From Spiribacter curvatus (GTDB lineage: Bacteria; Pseudomonadota; Gammaproteobacteria; Nitrococcales; Nitrococcaceae): a stretch of 64,000 bases of DNA. This document shows positions 17,023-25,305 of this stretch, piece by piece. The position numbers and the translations under genes are program-made. Below the pieces are notes generated by a model, which saw only the letters and a list, made by a program, of their open reading frames with translations, had not been told where the DNA came from and made no database searches. The stretch covers positions 1,054,001-1,118,000 of the forward strand of contig NC_022664.1 of the NCBI RefSeq assembly GCF_000485905.1, in the 5' to 3' direction. The first letter of the stretch is position 1. Each line of letters starts with the position of its first letter.

Positions 17023-18624
17023 ATGCAAGCACCCAAACTTCCAGACAATGCCCCCTTCGACCCCGCCTACAGAGCCTGGCTCAACGGCTATCTCGCCGGT
17101 CTGGTGTCAACGGGTGAAGGCCTTGAGCTGGATATCGATGGATCGGCTGAGCCTGTCGCCACTCAGCCGTCTCCGTCCACGCAGGACGGGGTTGGCAGTG
17201 GCGAGGACATCGATCTGGATGAAGCTGCCTGGCATGACATGAGCCTGCCGTTGGATGACCGGATGGGCCTGGTCGCCGAAGATGCCCCACTGCACCACCA
17301 CCTGATGGCGGCAATGGCACAACAGGACTGCGGCCAGTGCGGCTACGACTGCAAAGGTTACTCGGCTGCGCTCTCCTCTGGCGAAGAGACCGACCCCGGC
17401 CTGTGCGTCCCTGGCAGCGCCAAGACCCGCAAGAAGGTCAAAGCACTGCTTGAGACCAGCGCCACGGTCAATTCCGCCACTGCACCCCCAGCGGCAGAAA
17501 TGCCAGTCATGGGGTATGCAAAGAATCACCCCTACATGGCACGTCTGAAATCGGTTCATCAACTGAATGGACAAGATTCGCCCAAGGAGACCGTCCACGC
17601 GGTCATCGACCTCAAGGGCAGTGGCCTCGAGTACAGCCCCGGTGACTCTTTGGGTGTCTACCCGAGAAACAGCCCCGGCCTGGTGACCGGGATCCTCTCG
17701 GCGCTCAATCTGGACGCCCAGGCATCGATTGCGCTCAAGGACGGCACGTACACCGCTCACGAAGCCCTGTCAGTGTTGGTCGATGTGACATGCCCAAGTG
17801 ACGAGGCACTCGAGTGTCTCGCACAGTCGGCCACCCGTCCGGCAGACCGGGAGGCGCTCGAGGCCATCGCCGAAGAGTCCCTGGATGATTCTCCGCTGGA
17901 TCTCTATGACATCCTCAGTCGCTATCCAAGCGCGCGACCGGACGCCGCCGAGATTTTGCATCGGCTTAATCCGCTGCGGCCACGCCTGTATTCGATTTCA
18001 TCCGCCTATCGGCAGAATCGCGACGAGGTCCATCTAACCGTTGCCGCCGTCCGCTATGAAGCGGAGGGACGGCAGCGTGAAGGTGTCGCATCGACGTTCA
18101 TCAGTGATCGCGCCACCGGCAAACCATTGCCTATATATTTTCAGAAGGCGCATGACTTCTCCCTGCCCGATGATGACGGGAGACCCATCGTCATGGTTGG
18201 TCCGGGAACCGGCATTGCACCGTTCCGCGCTTTTCTACAGGAGAGAGTGCATCGTCAGGCGACAGGCGGGGCGTGGCTATTCTTCGGTAATCCACATGAA
18301 AGCACCGACTTCCTTTACCGCGACGAACTTGAAGCCTGCATGGATGAAGGTGTGCTGACCCGACTGACCACCGCCTTTTCCCGGGATGGGGCTGAAAAGG
18401 TCTATGTTCAGGACCGTCTCATCGAGCAGGCACACGACCTCTGGCAGTGGCTTGAGGCCGGCGCTCATATCTACGTCTGTGGCGATGCCACACAGATGGC
18501 CGCTGCCGTCCACGACGCATTCATTCATATCATTCAAAAGGAGGGCAAATACGAAAAAGCTGACGCATCCGATTATTTGGCTGCGCTCTCAAAAACCGGG
18601 CGCTATCAACGCGATATTTACTGA
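17023..18624 (+). CDS. CysJ-like NADPH flavoprotein with N-terminal Fe-S domain replacing the flavodoxin domain
   Basis: 533 aa. The C-terminal two thirds (about 160-533) are a CysJ/FNR-type module: RLYSISSAYRQN binds FAD, GPGTGIAPFRAFL binds NADPH, and the chain ends in aromatic YQRDIY as in CysJ. The N-terminal part has no flavodoxin fold. Instead it has a four-Cys motif CGQCGYDC-x16-C around residues 104-127, like the small Fe-S domain seen in RnfB-type proteins. I infer electron flow NADPH to FAD to Fe-S to NirA. It is co-transcribed with nirA (21-bp gap) and cynS (21-bp gap). Annotation pipelines would likely name it sulfite reductase subunit alpha. Confidence 0.85.
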   Translation: MQAPKLPDNAPFDPAYRAWLNGYLAGLVSTGEGLELDIDGSAEPVATQPSPSTQDGVGSGEDIDLDEAAWHDMSLPLDDRMGLVAEDAPLHHHLMAAMAQQDCGQCGYDCKGYSAALSSGEETDPGLCVPGSAKTRKKVKALLETSATVNSATAPPAAEMPVMGYAKNHPYMARLKSVHQLNGQDSPKETVHAVIDLKGSGLEYSPGDSLGVYPRNSPGLVTGILSALNLDAQASIALKDGTYTAHEALSVLVDVTCPSDEALECLAQSATRPADREALEAIAEESLDDSPLDLYDILSRYPSARPDAAEILHRLNPLRPRLYSISSAYRQNRDEVHLTVAAVRYEAEGRQREGVASTFISDRATGKPLPIYFQKAHDFSLPDDDGRPIVMVGPGTGIAPFRAFLQERVHRQATGGAWLFFGNPHESTDFLYRDELEACMDEGVLTRLTTAFSRDGAEKVYVQDRLIEQAHDLWQWLEAGAHIYVCGDATQMAAAVHDAFIHIIQKEGKYEKADASDYLAALSKTGRYQRDIY

Positions 18625-18645
18625 AACCGAAAGATGGAGAAATTG

Positions 18646-19092
18646 ATGACAGCTAAAGACGCCGTACGCGAGGCAATCGTGAGTGCAAAGGCCGACAAAG
18701 CGATGAGCTGGGAAGAGATCGCCAACCATGTTGGCTGCTCGCCGGTCTTCCTTACGTCCGCCTGTCTCGGCGAGAACAGCCTGACCGACGATCAGGCCAG
18801 TGCGGTCACCTCGCTGCTGGGAATCGACAGTGCCCATATTCCAGCGCTGACCAGCTGTCCGACCAAGGGACAGCGTATCCACGAGCTGGCCAACGACCCA
18901 CTGGTCTATCGCTTTCAGGAAATCACGGCGGTCTACGGAGAGACGCTCAAGGAACTGATCCACGAGAAAGCCGGCGATGGAATTATGAGCGCAATCGATT
19001 TCACCATGGATGTTGAAAAAATCGAAGATCCAAAAGGGGATCGCATTCAGGTAACCATGAACGGAAAGTTTCTGCCCTATCGCCGTTGGTAA
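18646..19092 (+). CDS. cynS: Cyanase
   Basis: 148 aa. It converts cyanate and bicarbonate to ammonia and CO2. The helical N-terminal domain (AKADKAMSWEEIANHVGCSPVFLTSACLG in outline) and the active-site C-terminal domain are complete. Catalytic residues Arg89 and Glu92 (YRFQEI) and Ser115 (SAIDF) are present. The length is within the family norm. ATG 18646 is preceded by GGAG; an upstream in-frame ATG overlaps that ribosome site and is unlikely. Its position inside the nitrite operon suggests a shared role in scavenging inorganic nitrogen. Confidence 0.95.
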   Translation: MTAKDAVREAIVSAKADKAMSWEEIANHVGCSPVFLTSACLGENSLTDDQASAVTSLLGIDSAHIPALTSCPTKGQRIHELANDPLVYRFQEITAVYGETLKELIHEKAGDGIMSAIDFTMDVEKIEDPKGDRIQVTMNGKFLPYRRW

Positions 19093-19104
19093 TCAGCGGA
19101 ATCA

Positions 19105-19130
19105 CCAGGGCATGCCTGGGCATGCCCTGG
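19105..19130. terminator. Strong hairpin between cynS and the nitrite channel gene
   Basis: A perfect 11-bp stem (CCAGGGCATGC / GCATGCCCTGG) with a CTGG loop. There is no T run after it. Lying inside an apparent operon, it may attenuate transcription, mark an RNA processing site or stabilise the upstream message rather than fully terminate. Confidence 0.6.
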
Positions 19131-19164
19131 AAATCCACACGCACAAAGGACCGGAATAAACACA

Positions 19165-19983
19165 ATGTCCTATTTGCAGCCTAGTGAATTTGTCACGAAA
19201 TTGGTGGACCAGGGTGAGTCCAAGGTTTACATGAGCGAGCGGGATACCGTTCTCCGGGGTATCATGGCTGGAGCCACCCTTGCGCTGGCAGTCCTTTTCG
19301 CGATTTCAATTGCCGTTAACACCGGTAACTTCCTGATCGGCGCATTACTCTTTCCAGTCGGTTTCTCGATGCTCTATCTAATGGGGTATGACCTGCTCAC
19401 CGGTGTATTCACCATCGTGCCGCTTGCCTGGCTCGACGGGCGGCCCGGCGTGACCATCCCACGCATGCTCAAATGCTGGGGGTTGGTGGGTCTGGGCAAC
19501 CTGATCGGCTCGCTGTTCATCGCCTTTTTCGCCTATCTCTACCTCTCGCAGGGTTTCTCGACGGAAGTCGGAGAGATTGGCGAGCAGATGATGGCCGTTG
19601 GCGAGAGCCGGACCAGCATGTATGCGAACGCCGGTGCCTGGGGCATGCTGCACCTTTTCATGCGCGGTATGTTCTGCAACTGGATGGTTTCGATGGGCGT
19701 GGTCGGTGCTTCGATTTCCACAACGGTGCCGGGTAAAATCCTCGGCATGTGGATGCCGATCATCGTGTTTTTCTATCTGGGCTTCGAGCACTCAGTCGTC
19801 AATATGTTCCTCTTTCCGCTGGGGCTGATGATGGGGGCGGATTTCACCCTTGGTGATTATCTTATCTGGAACGAAATCCCCACCGTCCTCGGTAACCTCT
19901 TCGGTGGACTCCTGCTTGTGGGACTCGTGTTGTACACGACCCATGTCCGTACGGGGCCCAAGAAGGACTTCTCGAAGGATTGA
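19165..19983 (+). CDS. Formate/nitrite transporter family channel
   Basis: 272-aa pentameric FNT-family channel with six predicted helices. The typical N terminus (LVDQGESKVYMSERDTVLRG in outline) is followed by GYDLLTGVFT, the AWGMLHLFMRGMFCNWMVSMGV helix and FEHSVVNMFLFPLG near the C terminus; these are the family's signature segments. In this operon the likely substrate is nitrite. It is separated from cynS by a hairpin and followed by another terminator-like repeat. Confidence 0.88.
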   Translation: MSYLQPSEFVTKLVDQGESKVYMSERDTVLRGIMAGATLALAVLFAISIAVNTGNFLIGALLFPVGFSMLYLMGYDLLTGVFTIVPLAWLDGRPGVTIPRMLKCWGLVGLGNLIGSLFIAFFAYLYLSQGFSTEVGEIGEQMMAVGESRTSMYANAGAWGMLHLFMRGMFCNWMVSMGVVGASISTTVPGKILGMWMPIIVFFYLGFEHSVVNMFLFPLGLMMGADFTLGDYLIWNEIPTVLGNLFGGLLLVGLVLYTTHVRTGPKKDFSKD

Positions 19984-20011
19984 TGTGAACGCCCGACCAT
20001 TGCGGTCGTCG

Positions 20012-20041
20012 CGGGGTCCTGGTCCATTGACTGGGACCCCG
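20012..20041 (+). terminator. Terminator-like hairpin after the nitrite channel
   Basis: An 8-bp GC-rich stem (CGGGGTCC / GGACCCCG) with a 14-base loop, followed by TCTTTC. It lies between the channel gene and the kinase-phosphatase gene, so the latter may be expressed partly from its own promoter. Confidence 0.55.
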
Positions 20042-20063
20042 TCTTTCAAATGCAGGACCCGAT

Positions 20064-21776
20064 ATGCCAGCGACCCTCCACGTCGAGATCGGGCAATGGA
20101 GCACGGCCGGCTCAAAGCCGATCAACCAGGATGCCTGTGCCGTCAAAGTCCCCTCGGGACGGGAACTCGAGACCAAAGGCGTCATTGCCGCCATTGCCGA
20201 TGGCATCGGTTCAAGCGATGTGAGCGATGTCGCGAGTCAGACAGCCGTCCAGAGCGTAGTATCCGATTTTTACTCCACCTCCGCCGCCTGGTCGATCAAA
20301 AATGCGCTCAGCCGAGTCGTCAGCGCCACCAATGCATGGCTGCATGCCCGTACGGATAGTAGCTGGGCGCGCTATGACAAGGACCGCGGCTATGTCTGCA
20401 CGCTGACGAGCCTGGTCATTCGCGGCCACATGGCCTATTGCCTCCATGTGGGCGATACGCGGGCCTACCGCTACAGTGACGGGGGGCTGGAGTGCCTGAC
20501 TCACGATCATCATGTCTTGGGGGCGGACGGTACCCGGCACCTCGCCCGGGCGATCGGCAGCCATCATGCCGTCGAGCAGGAGTACACCCAGAGCCGCGTT
20601 ACGCGCGGAGACCGCCTTCTGTTGAGCAGCGACGGTGTCCATGAATACCTTGACGAGGCGACGCTCGTCGCCCATCTCAGTGCCACCACAGACTGTCAGA
20701 GCATTGCCCGCCATCTCTGTGACACCGCACGTGCCAATGGCAGCCCGGATGACTTAACCGCCGTTGTGCTGGGCATCATTCAGCTGCCCGAGGAGGCATC
20801 AAGCGAGTGGCGCGAGCGCACACAGGCATTGCCTTTACCGCCCGAACTGCGCGCCGGCGAGATGGTGGACGAGTTCCGGATCATCCGCGAGATTCACCGC
20901 TCTCACCGCAGCCGTGCTTACCTCGCCCGGCACCGGAGCACAAACGAGCAGGCGATGCTGAAGATCCCCTCGACGGAGCTGGGCGAGGATCCGGCGGCAA
21001 TAGAGCGGTTCCTCGCGGAGGAGTGGATTGCCGCCCGTGTCACGAGTGCGCATGTGGTCGCGGCCTTTCCCCGGCAGGTCGAGCCAACGTGTCTTTACGC
21101 GGCGTTTGAGTACATCAAGGGGGGAAGCCTGCGGCAGTGGATGCGCGATCAGCCTCGGCCCGATCTGCAGTCCGTCCGCGATGTGGTTCGTCAGATCGGC
21201 TCTGGCGTGCGCGCACTGCATCGCCAGGAGATGATCCATCAGGATCTGCGGCCTGAAAATGTCATGATCGATCGCGACGGCAGTGCCAAACTGATCGACC
21301 TCGGCGCGGTGAAGATGCTTGGGTTGCCGGACGCCGGCACGTCGGAGCCGGTCCTCGGCACCGAACAGTATACAGCCCCGGAGATGTTCCTCGGTGCTGG
21401 TCCAAGTGAGCGTACCGATGTCTACTCGCTCGCGGTAGTGACCTACGAGCTCATCACTGGCGAGTTGCCCTACGGCCCGCGTCCCGCTCAGGTCCGGCGC
21501 TTCAGCGACCTCCGTCGGCTACGCTACCGTCCTGTTGCGAAGTCGCGTCATGGCTGGCCCGAATGGCTTGATGATGTCCTCGCGCGCGGTAGTCATCCGC
21601 TACCGGAAGCGCGCTATAAGGACATCCCGGAATTCATCCATGCGCTCGATCATGGCGAGCCCACCAGTGAGGCAAAAGCCCCCACGCCCATTGCCGAGCG
21701 CGACCCGGTCACCTTCTGGCAGACCGTTGCCGCGGTACTGGTCACGATTATCATTCTTCAATGGGCCCTTCTATAA
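20064..21776 (+). CDS. Bifunctional PP2C phosphatase / Ser-Thr kinase, membrane anchored
   Basis: 570 aa. An N-terminal PP2C-type phosphatase (about 1-240) has IADGIGSSDVSDVASQTA and HVGDTRAYRY metal-binding segments and a late SPDDLTAVVL. A Hanks-type kinase (about 270-535) has the catalytic loop HQDLRPENVM (Asp394) and IDLGAV in the DFG place. LKIPS supplies the ATP Lys. A single hydrophobic helix at the extreme C terminus (VAAVLVTIIILQWALL) anchors it in the membrane. Such fusions often accompany nitrate/nitrite transport genes, so control of the upstream channel or operon by phosphorylation is a reasonable inference. Confidence 0.9.
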   Translation: MPATLHVEIGQWSTAGSKPINQDACAVKVPSGRELETKGVIAAIADGIGSSDVSDVASQTAVQSVVSDFYSTSAAWSIKNALSRVVSATNAWLHARTDSSWARYDKDRGYVCTLTSLVIRGHMAYCLHVGDTRAYRYSDGGLECLTHDHHVLGADGTRHLARAIGSHHAVEQEYTQSRVTRGDRLLLSSDGVHEYLDEATLVAHLSATTDCQSIARHLCDTARANGSPDDLTAVVLGIIQLPEEASSEWRERTQALPLPPELRAGEMVDEFRIIREIHRSHRSRAYLARHRSTNEQAMLKIPSTELGEDPAAIERFLAEEWIAARVTSAHVVAAFPRQVEPTCLYAAFEYIKGGSLRQWMRDQPRPDLQSVRDVVRQIGSGVRALHRQEMIHQDLRPENVMIDRDGSAKLIDLGAVKMLGLPDAGTSEPVLGTEQYTAPEMFLGAGPSERTDVYSLAVVTYELITGELPYGPRPAQVRRFSDLRRLRYRPVAKSRHGWPEWLDDVLARGSHPLPEARYKDIPEFIHALDHGEPTSEAKAPTPIAERDPVTFWQTVAAVLVTIIILQWALL

Positions 21777-21800
21777 TCCCACGGTCATCCGATACGGCCG

Positions 21801-22493
21801 ATGCCCCCTATGCGCCTTCTGCTCATCCGTCATGCCCAGACCATCGCCAATCATCAGGGACGCTGGCAGGGGCATGCCGACTATCCGCTCAGCGTCCGCG
21901 GTCAAACTCAGGTGGAATGCCTGGCCGGTGCCATTGCCGAAGAATGCCAACGACAGCCGGAACACTGGCGGGACAGTGTGCTCTACAGCTCGTCGCTGGG
22001 ACGGGCCGAAGCCACCGCCCGGGGCATCAGCGAGGCACTCGCACTGCGGATTCACAGTCGCGAAGCACTTCGCGAGTACGACGTTGGACTATTCTCCGGC
22101 CGGACCCGGGCAGAGATCGAGGCGGCAGATCCAGAGATCGCCGCCCGTTTTCGACGCGATGGCGACTGGGACGCGGTGCCCGATGCCGAGTCATTCGCTG
22201 AACGGGCGCGCCGCGCGGACAGCGTGGTTTCGGAGTTGATCACCGATCATCACGACGCGCAGACCATTATCTGCGTGACGCACGGCGGATTCATCCAGTA
22301 TCTGATCGCCTCACTTCTGGGCACCCGTCGGGTCTGGGGAATGCGGCCGGATAACACGGCGATCTTCGAGTTCAGCTTTACCCGCGCCGCGCAGGCCGAG
22401 GACCGAAGCGCGCCCAGCGGGCTCAGCACCTACCGCTGTCGGATCCAACGCTTCAATGACACTGCGCACCTTCAGTCGCTACCGGCGGAGTAA
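21801..22493 (+). CDS. Histidine phosphatase (phosphoglycerate-mutase-like) family protein
   Basis: 230 aa. The phosphohistidine motif is LIRHAQT rather than the commoner RHGET, and the second catalytic His is in CVTHGGF. Further conserved residues are SSLGRAEATARGI and LREYDVGLFSGRTRAEIE. It probably removes phosphate from a small metabolite; the substrate is unknown. The N terminus could start at either of two ATGs 9 bp apart, with no clear ribosome site. It follows the kinase-phosphatase gene by 24 bp. Confidence 0.85.
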   Translation: MPPMRLLLIRHAQTIANHQGRWQGHADYPLSVRGQTQVECLAGAIAEECQRQPEHWRDSVLYSSSLGRAEATARGISEALALRIHSREALREYDVGLFSGRTRAEIEAADPEIAARFRRDGDWDAVPDAESFAERARRADSVVSELITDHHDAQTIICVTHGGFIQYLIASLLGTRRVWGMRPDNTAIFEFSFTRAAQAEDRSAPSGLSTYRCRIQRFNDTAHLQSLPAE

Positions 22494-22586
22494 CGGCGGG
22501 ATCCTTGACCCAACCACATATCCGGCTCACCCGCTCCTTGGTAACCTACACAGGTTGGTTCATTGAACTGGATCGTGGAGGCAATC

Positions 22587-23450
22587 ATGGATTCATCTTA
22601 CCGGCCACCCGCCTACTGGCTCTTTCCCATTGGGCTGCTGCTCTCGCTCGGCATCTCGCTGCTCCCCGGGCAGTGGCCACTCTACGCCGTGCTGGCCATC
22701 AGCACTGCCGTACTCGGGCTGCCGCATGGCAGTCTCGACACGGCCGTCGCAAAGCGCTACCTCCACCTCAATAGCCTGCCCAGGCTGGTCGCCTTCCTCG
22801 CCGGTTACATGGCACTGAGCGCTGGGGTTATCGCGATCTGGCTGCAAGTACCCAATATCGCACTTGCTGGATTCCTGCTCTATTCAGCCGTGCATTTCGG
22901 CGACGATGTGGCGCATCGGCTCGGCCGTATCGGCGGCATCGGCTACGGACTGTGGATTCTGGGTCTGCCGGTGACCCTGCATCCGGGCACCGTCGAGCCG
23001 CTGTTCGCGATGCTTGGTGCCGATCAGACGGGCTTGATCATCAGCGCGGCGCCGTGGGGGCTCGCCCTGGGCGGTGTCATCCTGCTCTCGGCACTTGCCC
23101 TGCATGCCGATCGCGCTCTGAGTGACTGGCGCGACCCGTTGCTGCTCGCACTGGGCGCTGCACTGCTCCACCCGCTTGCCTATTTCATCGCCTACTGGTG
23201 CTTTCTGCACAGCCCCCGGCATCTGGAGCTGGCGGCGCGGGATCTCAACCTCCAGGGCTGGCGCGAGCGGTTGCGAGCGGTGGCGCCAACAACGCTGGCG
23301 ACCTACGCGCTGGCGGCCGCGGCCATCCCGTTTCTGATGGGCGTGCCGAGTGATGCCATCCTCATGCAGGTCATCTTCATCGGACTGGCGGCGCTGACGG
23401 TGCCACACATGATCCTCGAATTCATCGCCAGTCCCAACCGCGCGGAGTAG
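22587..23450 (+). CDS. blh: Brp/Blh-family beta-carotene 15,15'-dioxygenase
   Basis: 287-aa integral membrane enzyme that cleaves beta-carotene into two retinals, the chromophore of microbial rhodopsins. Iron-ligand His motifs of the family are seen: GLPHGSLD near 43-50, SAVHFGDD near 100, the WCFLHSPRH segment near 205 and TVPHMILE near the C terminus. Seven or more hydrophobic segments are visible. ATG 22587 follows GTGGAGG; a TTG 24 bp upstream is less likely. No rhodopsin or carotenoid gene is in the window. Residues flanking the His differ slightly from proteorhodopsin-linked Blh. Confidence 0.88.
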   Translation: MDSSYRPPAYWLFPIGLLLSLGISLLPGQWPLYAVLAISTAVLGLPHGSLDTAVAKRYLHLNSLPRLVAFLAGYMALSAGVIAIWLQVPNIALAGFLLYSAVHFGDDVAHRLGRIGGIGYGLWILGLPVTLHPGTVEPLFAMLGADQTGLIISAAPWGLALGGVILLSALALHADRALSDWRDPLLLALGAALLHPLAYFIAYWCFLHSPRHLELAARDLNLQGWRERLRAVAPTTLATYALAAAAIPFLMGVPSDAILMQVIFIGLAALTVPHMILEFIASPNRAE

Positions 23451-23453
23451 ACC

Positions 23454-24077
23454 ATGCTTGACGCCGCCCTGCTGCCCCTCCAGCGCCGGGTACTGGCGCC
23501 GATCGCCGGCTTCATGGTGGAGCGCGGCGCTCGTGCCGACAATGTCACCCTGACGGGGTTCGTGCTCGGCATCGTCGCCATGCAGTTGCTGATCCAGGAG
23601 CTCTATTTACTGGCATTGGGCTTTATTCTCTTAAATCGTCTCTGCGATGGCCTCGATGGCGCCATTGCCCGCCTGACCCACACGACGGATCGGGGCGCGT
23701 TTCTGGATATTGCCCTGGATTTCTTTTTCTATGCCCTGGTGCCACTCGGCTTCGCGGTTGCGGACCCGGTGAACAATGCGCTGGCCGCGGCCACAGTGAT
23801 CACTGCCTTTGTCGGGACAGGATCATCATTCCTGGCCTTCGCGGTCATCGCCGCCAAGCAGGGGTTATCGGCGTCCGCCTATACCGGGAAAGGCATCCAC
23901 TACCTGAGCGGATTAACGGAAGGAACGGAAACAATTGGCTTTTTCATTGCGATCTGCCTGTTCCCTGCCTATTTCGCTGAAATCGCCTACGCCTTTTCAG
24001 TGGCTTGCCTGATCACCACCTTCACACGCTGGATGCAGGGCATGCGGACGTTCCGTTCTGACCGGGTCGCCTCGTGA
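23454..24077 (+). CDS. CDP-alcohol phosphatidyltransferase family protein
   Basis: 207 aa with about six membrane helices. The catalytic signature CDGLDGAIARL...GAFLDIALD is complete, with all the metal-binding Asp residues. It would transfer a phosphatidyl group from CDP-diacylglycerol to an unknown alcohol. Its placement directly before ynjB/C/D-like genes matches the E. coli ynj locus, where ynjF belongs to the same family. It starts 3 bp after blh and its stop overlaps the start of the next gene (GTGA). Confidence 0.85.
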   Translation: MLDAALLPLQRRVLAPIAGFMVERGARADNVTLTGFVLGIVAMQLLIQELYLLALGFILLNRLCDGLDGAIARLTHTTDRGAFLDIALDFFFYALVPLGFAVADPVNNALAAATVITAFVGTGSSFLAFAVIAAKQGLSASAYTGKGIHYLSGLTEGTETIGFFIAICLFPAYFAEIAYAFSVACLITTFTRWMQGMRTFRSDRVAS

Positions 24078-25291
24078 GGGGGATGCGATTCACCCTGATG
24101 ATGCTGAGTGCTTTAGCGCTAGGCACGGGCTCAGCGGCGTCAACCGACACCCAGAATGGCAGTAACTGGGCGGATACGCGGCAAGCCGCGCAGGGCCAGA
24201 CGGTCTACTGGAACGCCTGGGGCGGCGACAGCCGCACGAACCGCTTCATTCAGTGGGTGAGTGAACAGACACAACAGCGCTTCGGCGTCACCGTCCGCCA
24301 CGTCAAGCTGGCGGATACCGCCGAGGCCGTCACCCGTGTGGTCACGGAAAAGGCCGCGGGGCGGGATGAGTCGGGATCAGTGGATCTGCTGTGGATCAAT
24401 GGCCCGAACTTCCTGTCGATGAAAGAGCAGGATCTGCTGCATGGCCCGTTCGTCCGTGATCTACCCAACAGCCGTTACCTTGATCTGAGCCCGGGGTCCG
24501 CCAACACCACGGATTTCACCGTTCCCACGGACGGGCTGGAAAGCCCGTGGCGACTGGCGCGGTTCGTATTCAACTACGACGCCGCCCGAGTCGATGATCC
24601 GCCGCGGAGCATCCCAGCGCTACTCGACTGGGCGCGGGACAATCCTGGGCGGTTCACCCATCCCCATCCCGATAATTTCATGGGCGCGACGTTCCTCAAA
24701 CAGGCGCTGATCGAACTCACTCCCGATCCCGCGCTGCTCCAGAAGCCGGTCGCGAGCGCGGATTTCGAGGCCGCCACCGCACCGCTCTGGCGCTGGTATG
24801 ACGCAATCCGTCCCTACCTTTGGCGGGATGGTCGGACATTTCCAGCCAACGAGTCGGAGCAACAGCAGCTGGTCAATGACGGTGCCGTTGATATCGGCAT
24901 GTCATTCGATCCGGCCTCGACGGCCGCCGCGATCCAACAGGGTCTGTTGCCGCAGACGGCTCGTGTGCTGATCCCGACCGCGGGCAGCATCGGCAATGTC
25001 AGCTTCGTGGCCATCCCCTACAACGCCCGTCATATCGCTGGAGCGCGAGTAGTCGCCAACTTCCTGCTATCACCGCGCGCTCAGGCAAGGATGCAGAATA
25101 TCGAGGTCCTGGGCGCGTTTTCGGTCCTCGATTTCGATCGCCTTGATGAAGCCGCCCGCGCCCGCTTCGCGGCGCTGCCGGAGGCGCCAGCGCTACCATC
25201 GCGCGAGGCACTGGGACAGACCCTGCCAGAACCCCATCCCAGCTGGATGACGAAGCTGGTCGAAATCTGGTCACAGCGATACACCCGCTAG
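24074..25291 (+). CDS. ynjB: ABC transporter substrate-binding protein, YnjB family
   Basis: 405-aa periplasmic binding protein with a signal peptide ending near GSAAS. The mature sequence begins TVYWNAWGGDSRTNRFIQWV, typical of YnjB, and ends WMTKLVEIWSQRY. It may start with the GTG that overlaps the preceding stop codon, or with ATG 24083; neither has a good separate ribosome site, so translational coupling is likely. The E. coli homologue's substrate is not known. The permease gene that follows appears broken. Confidence 0.85.
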   Translation: MRGMRFTLMMLSALALGTGSAASTDTQNGSNWADTRQAAQGQTVYWNAWGGDSRTNRFIQWVSEQTQQRFGVTVRHVKLADTAEAVTRVVTEKAAGRDESGSVDLLWINGPNFLSMKEQDLLHGPFVRDLPNSRYLDLSPGSANTTDFTVPTDGLESPWRLARFVFNYDAARVDDPPRSIPALLDWARDNPGRFTHPHPDNFMGATFLKQALIELTPDPALLQKPVASADFEAATAPLWRWYDAIRPYLWRDGRTFPANESEQQQLVNDGAVDIGMSFDPASTAAAIQQGLLPQTARVLIPTAGSIGNVSFVAIPYNARHIAGARVVANFLLSPRAQARMQNIEVLGAFSVLDFDRLDEAARARFAALPEAPALPSREALGQTLPEPHPSWMTKLVEIWSQRYTR

Positions 25292-25305
25292 CCTCAGGTA
25301 TCCGA

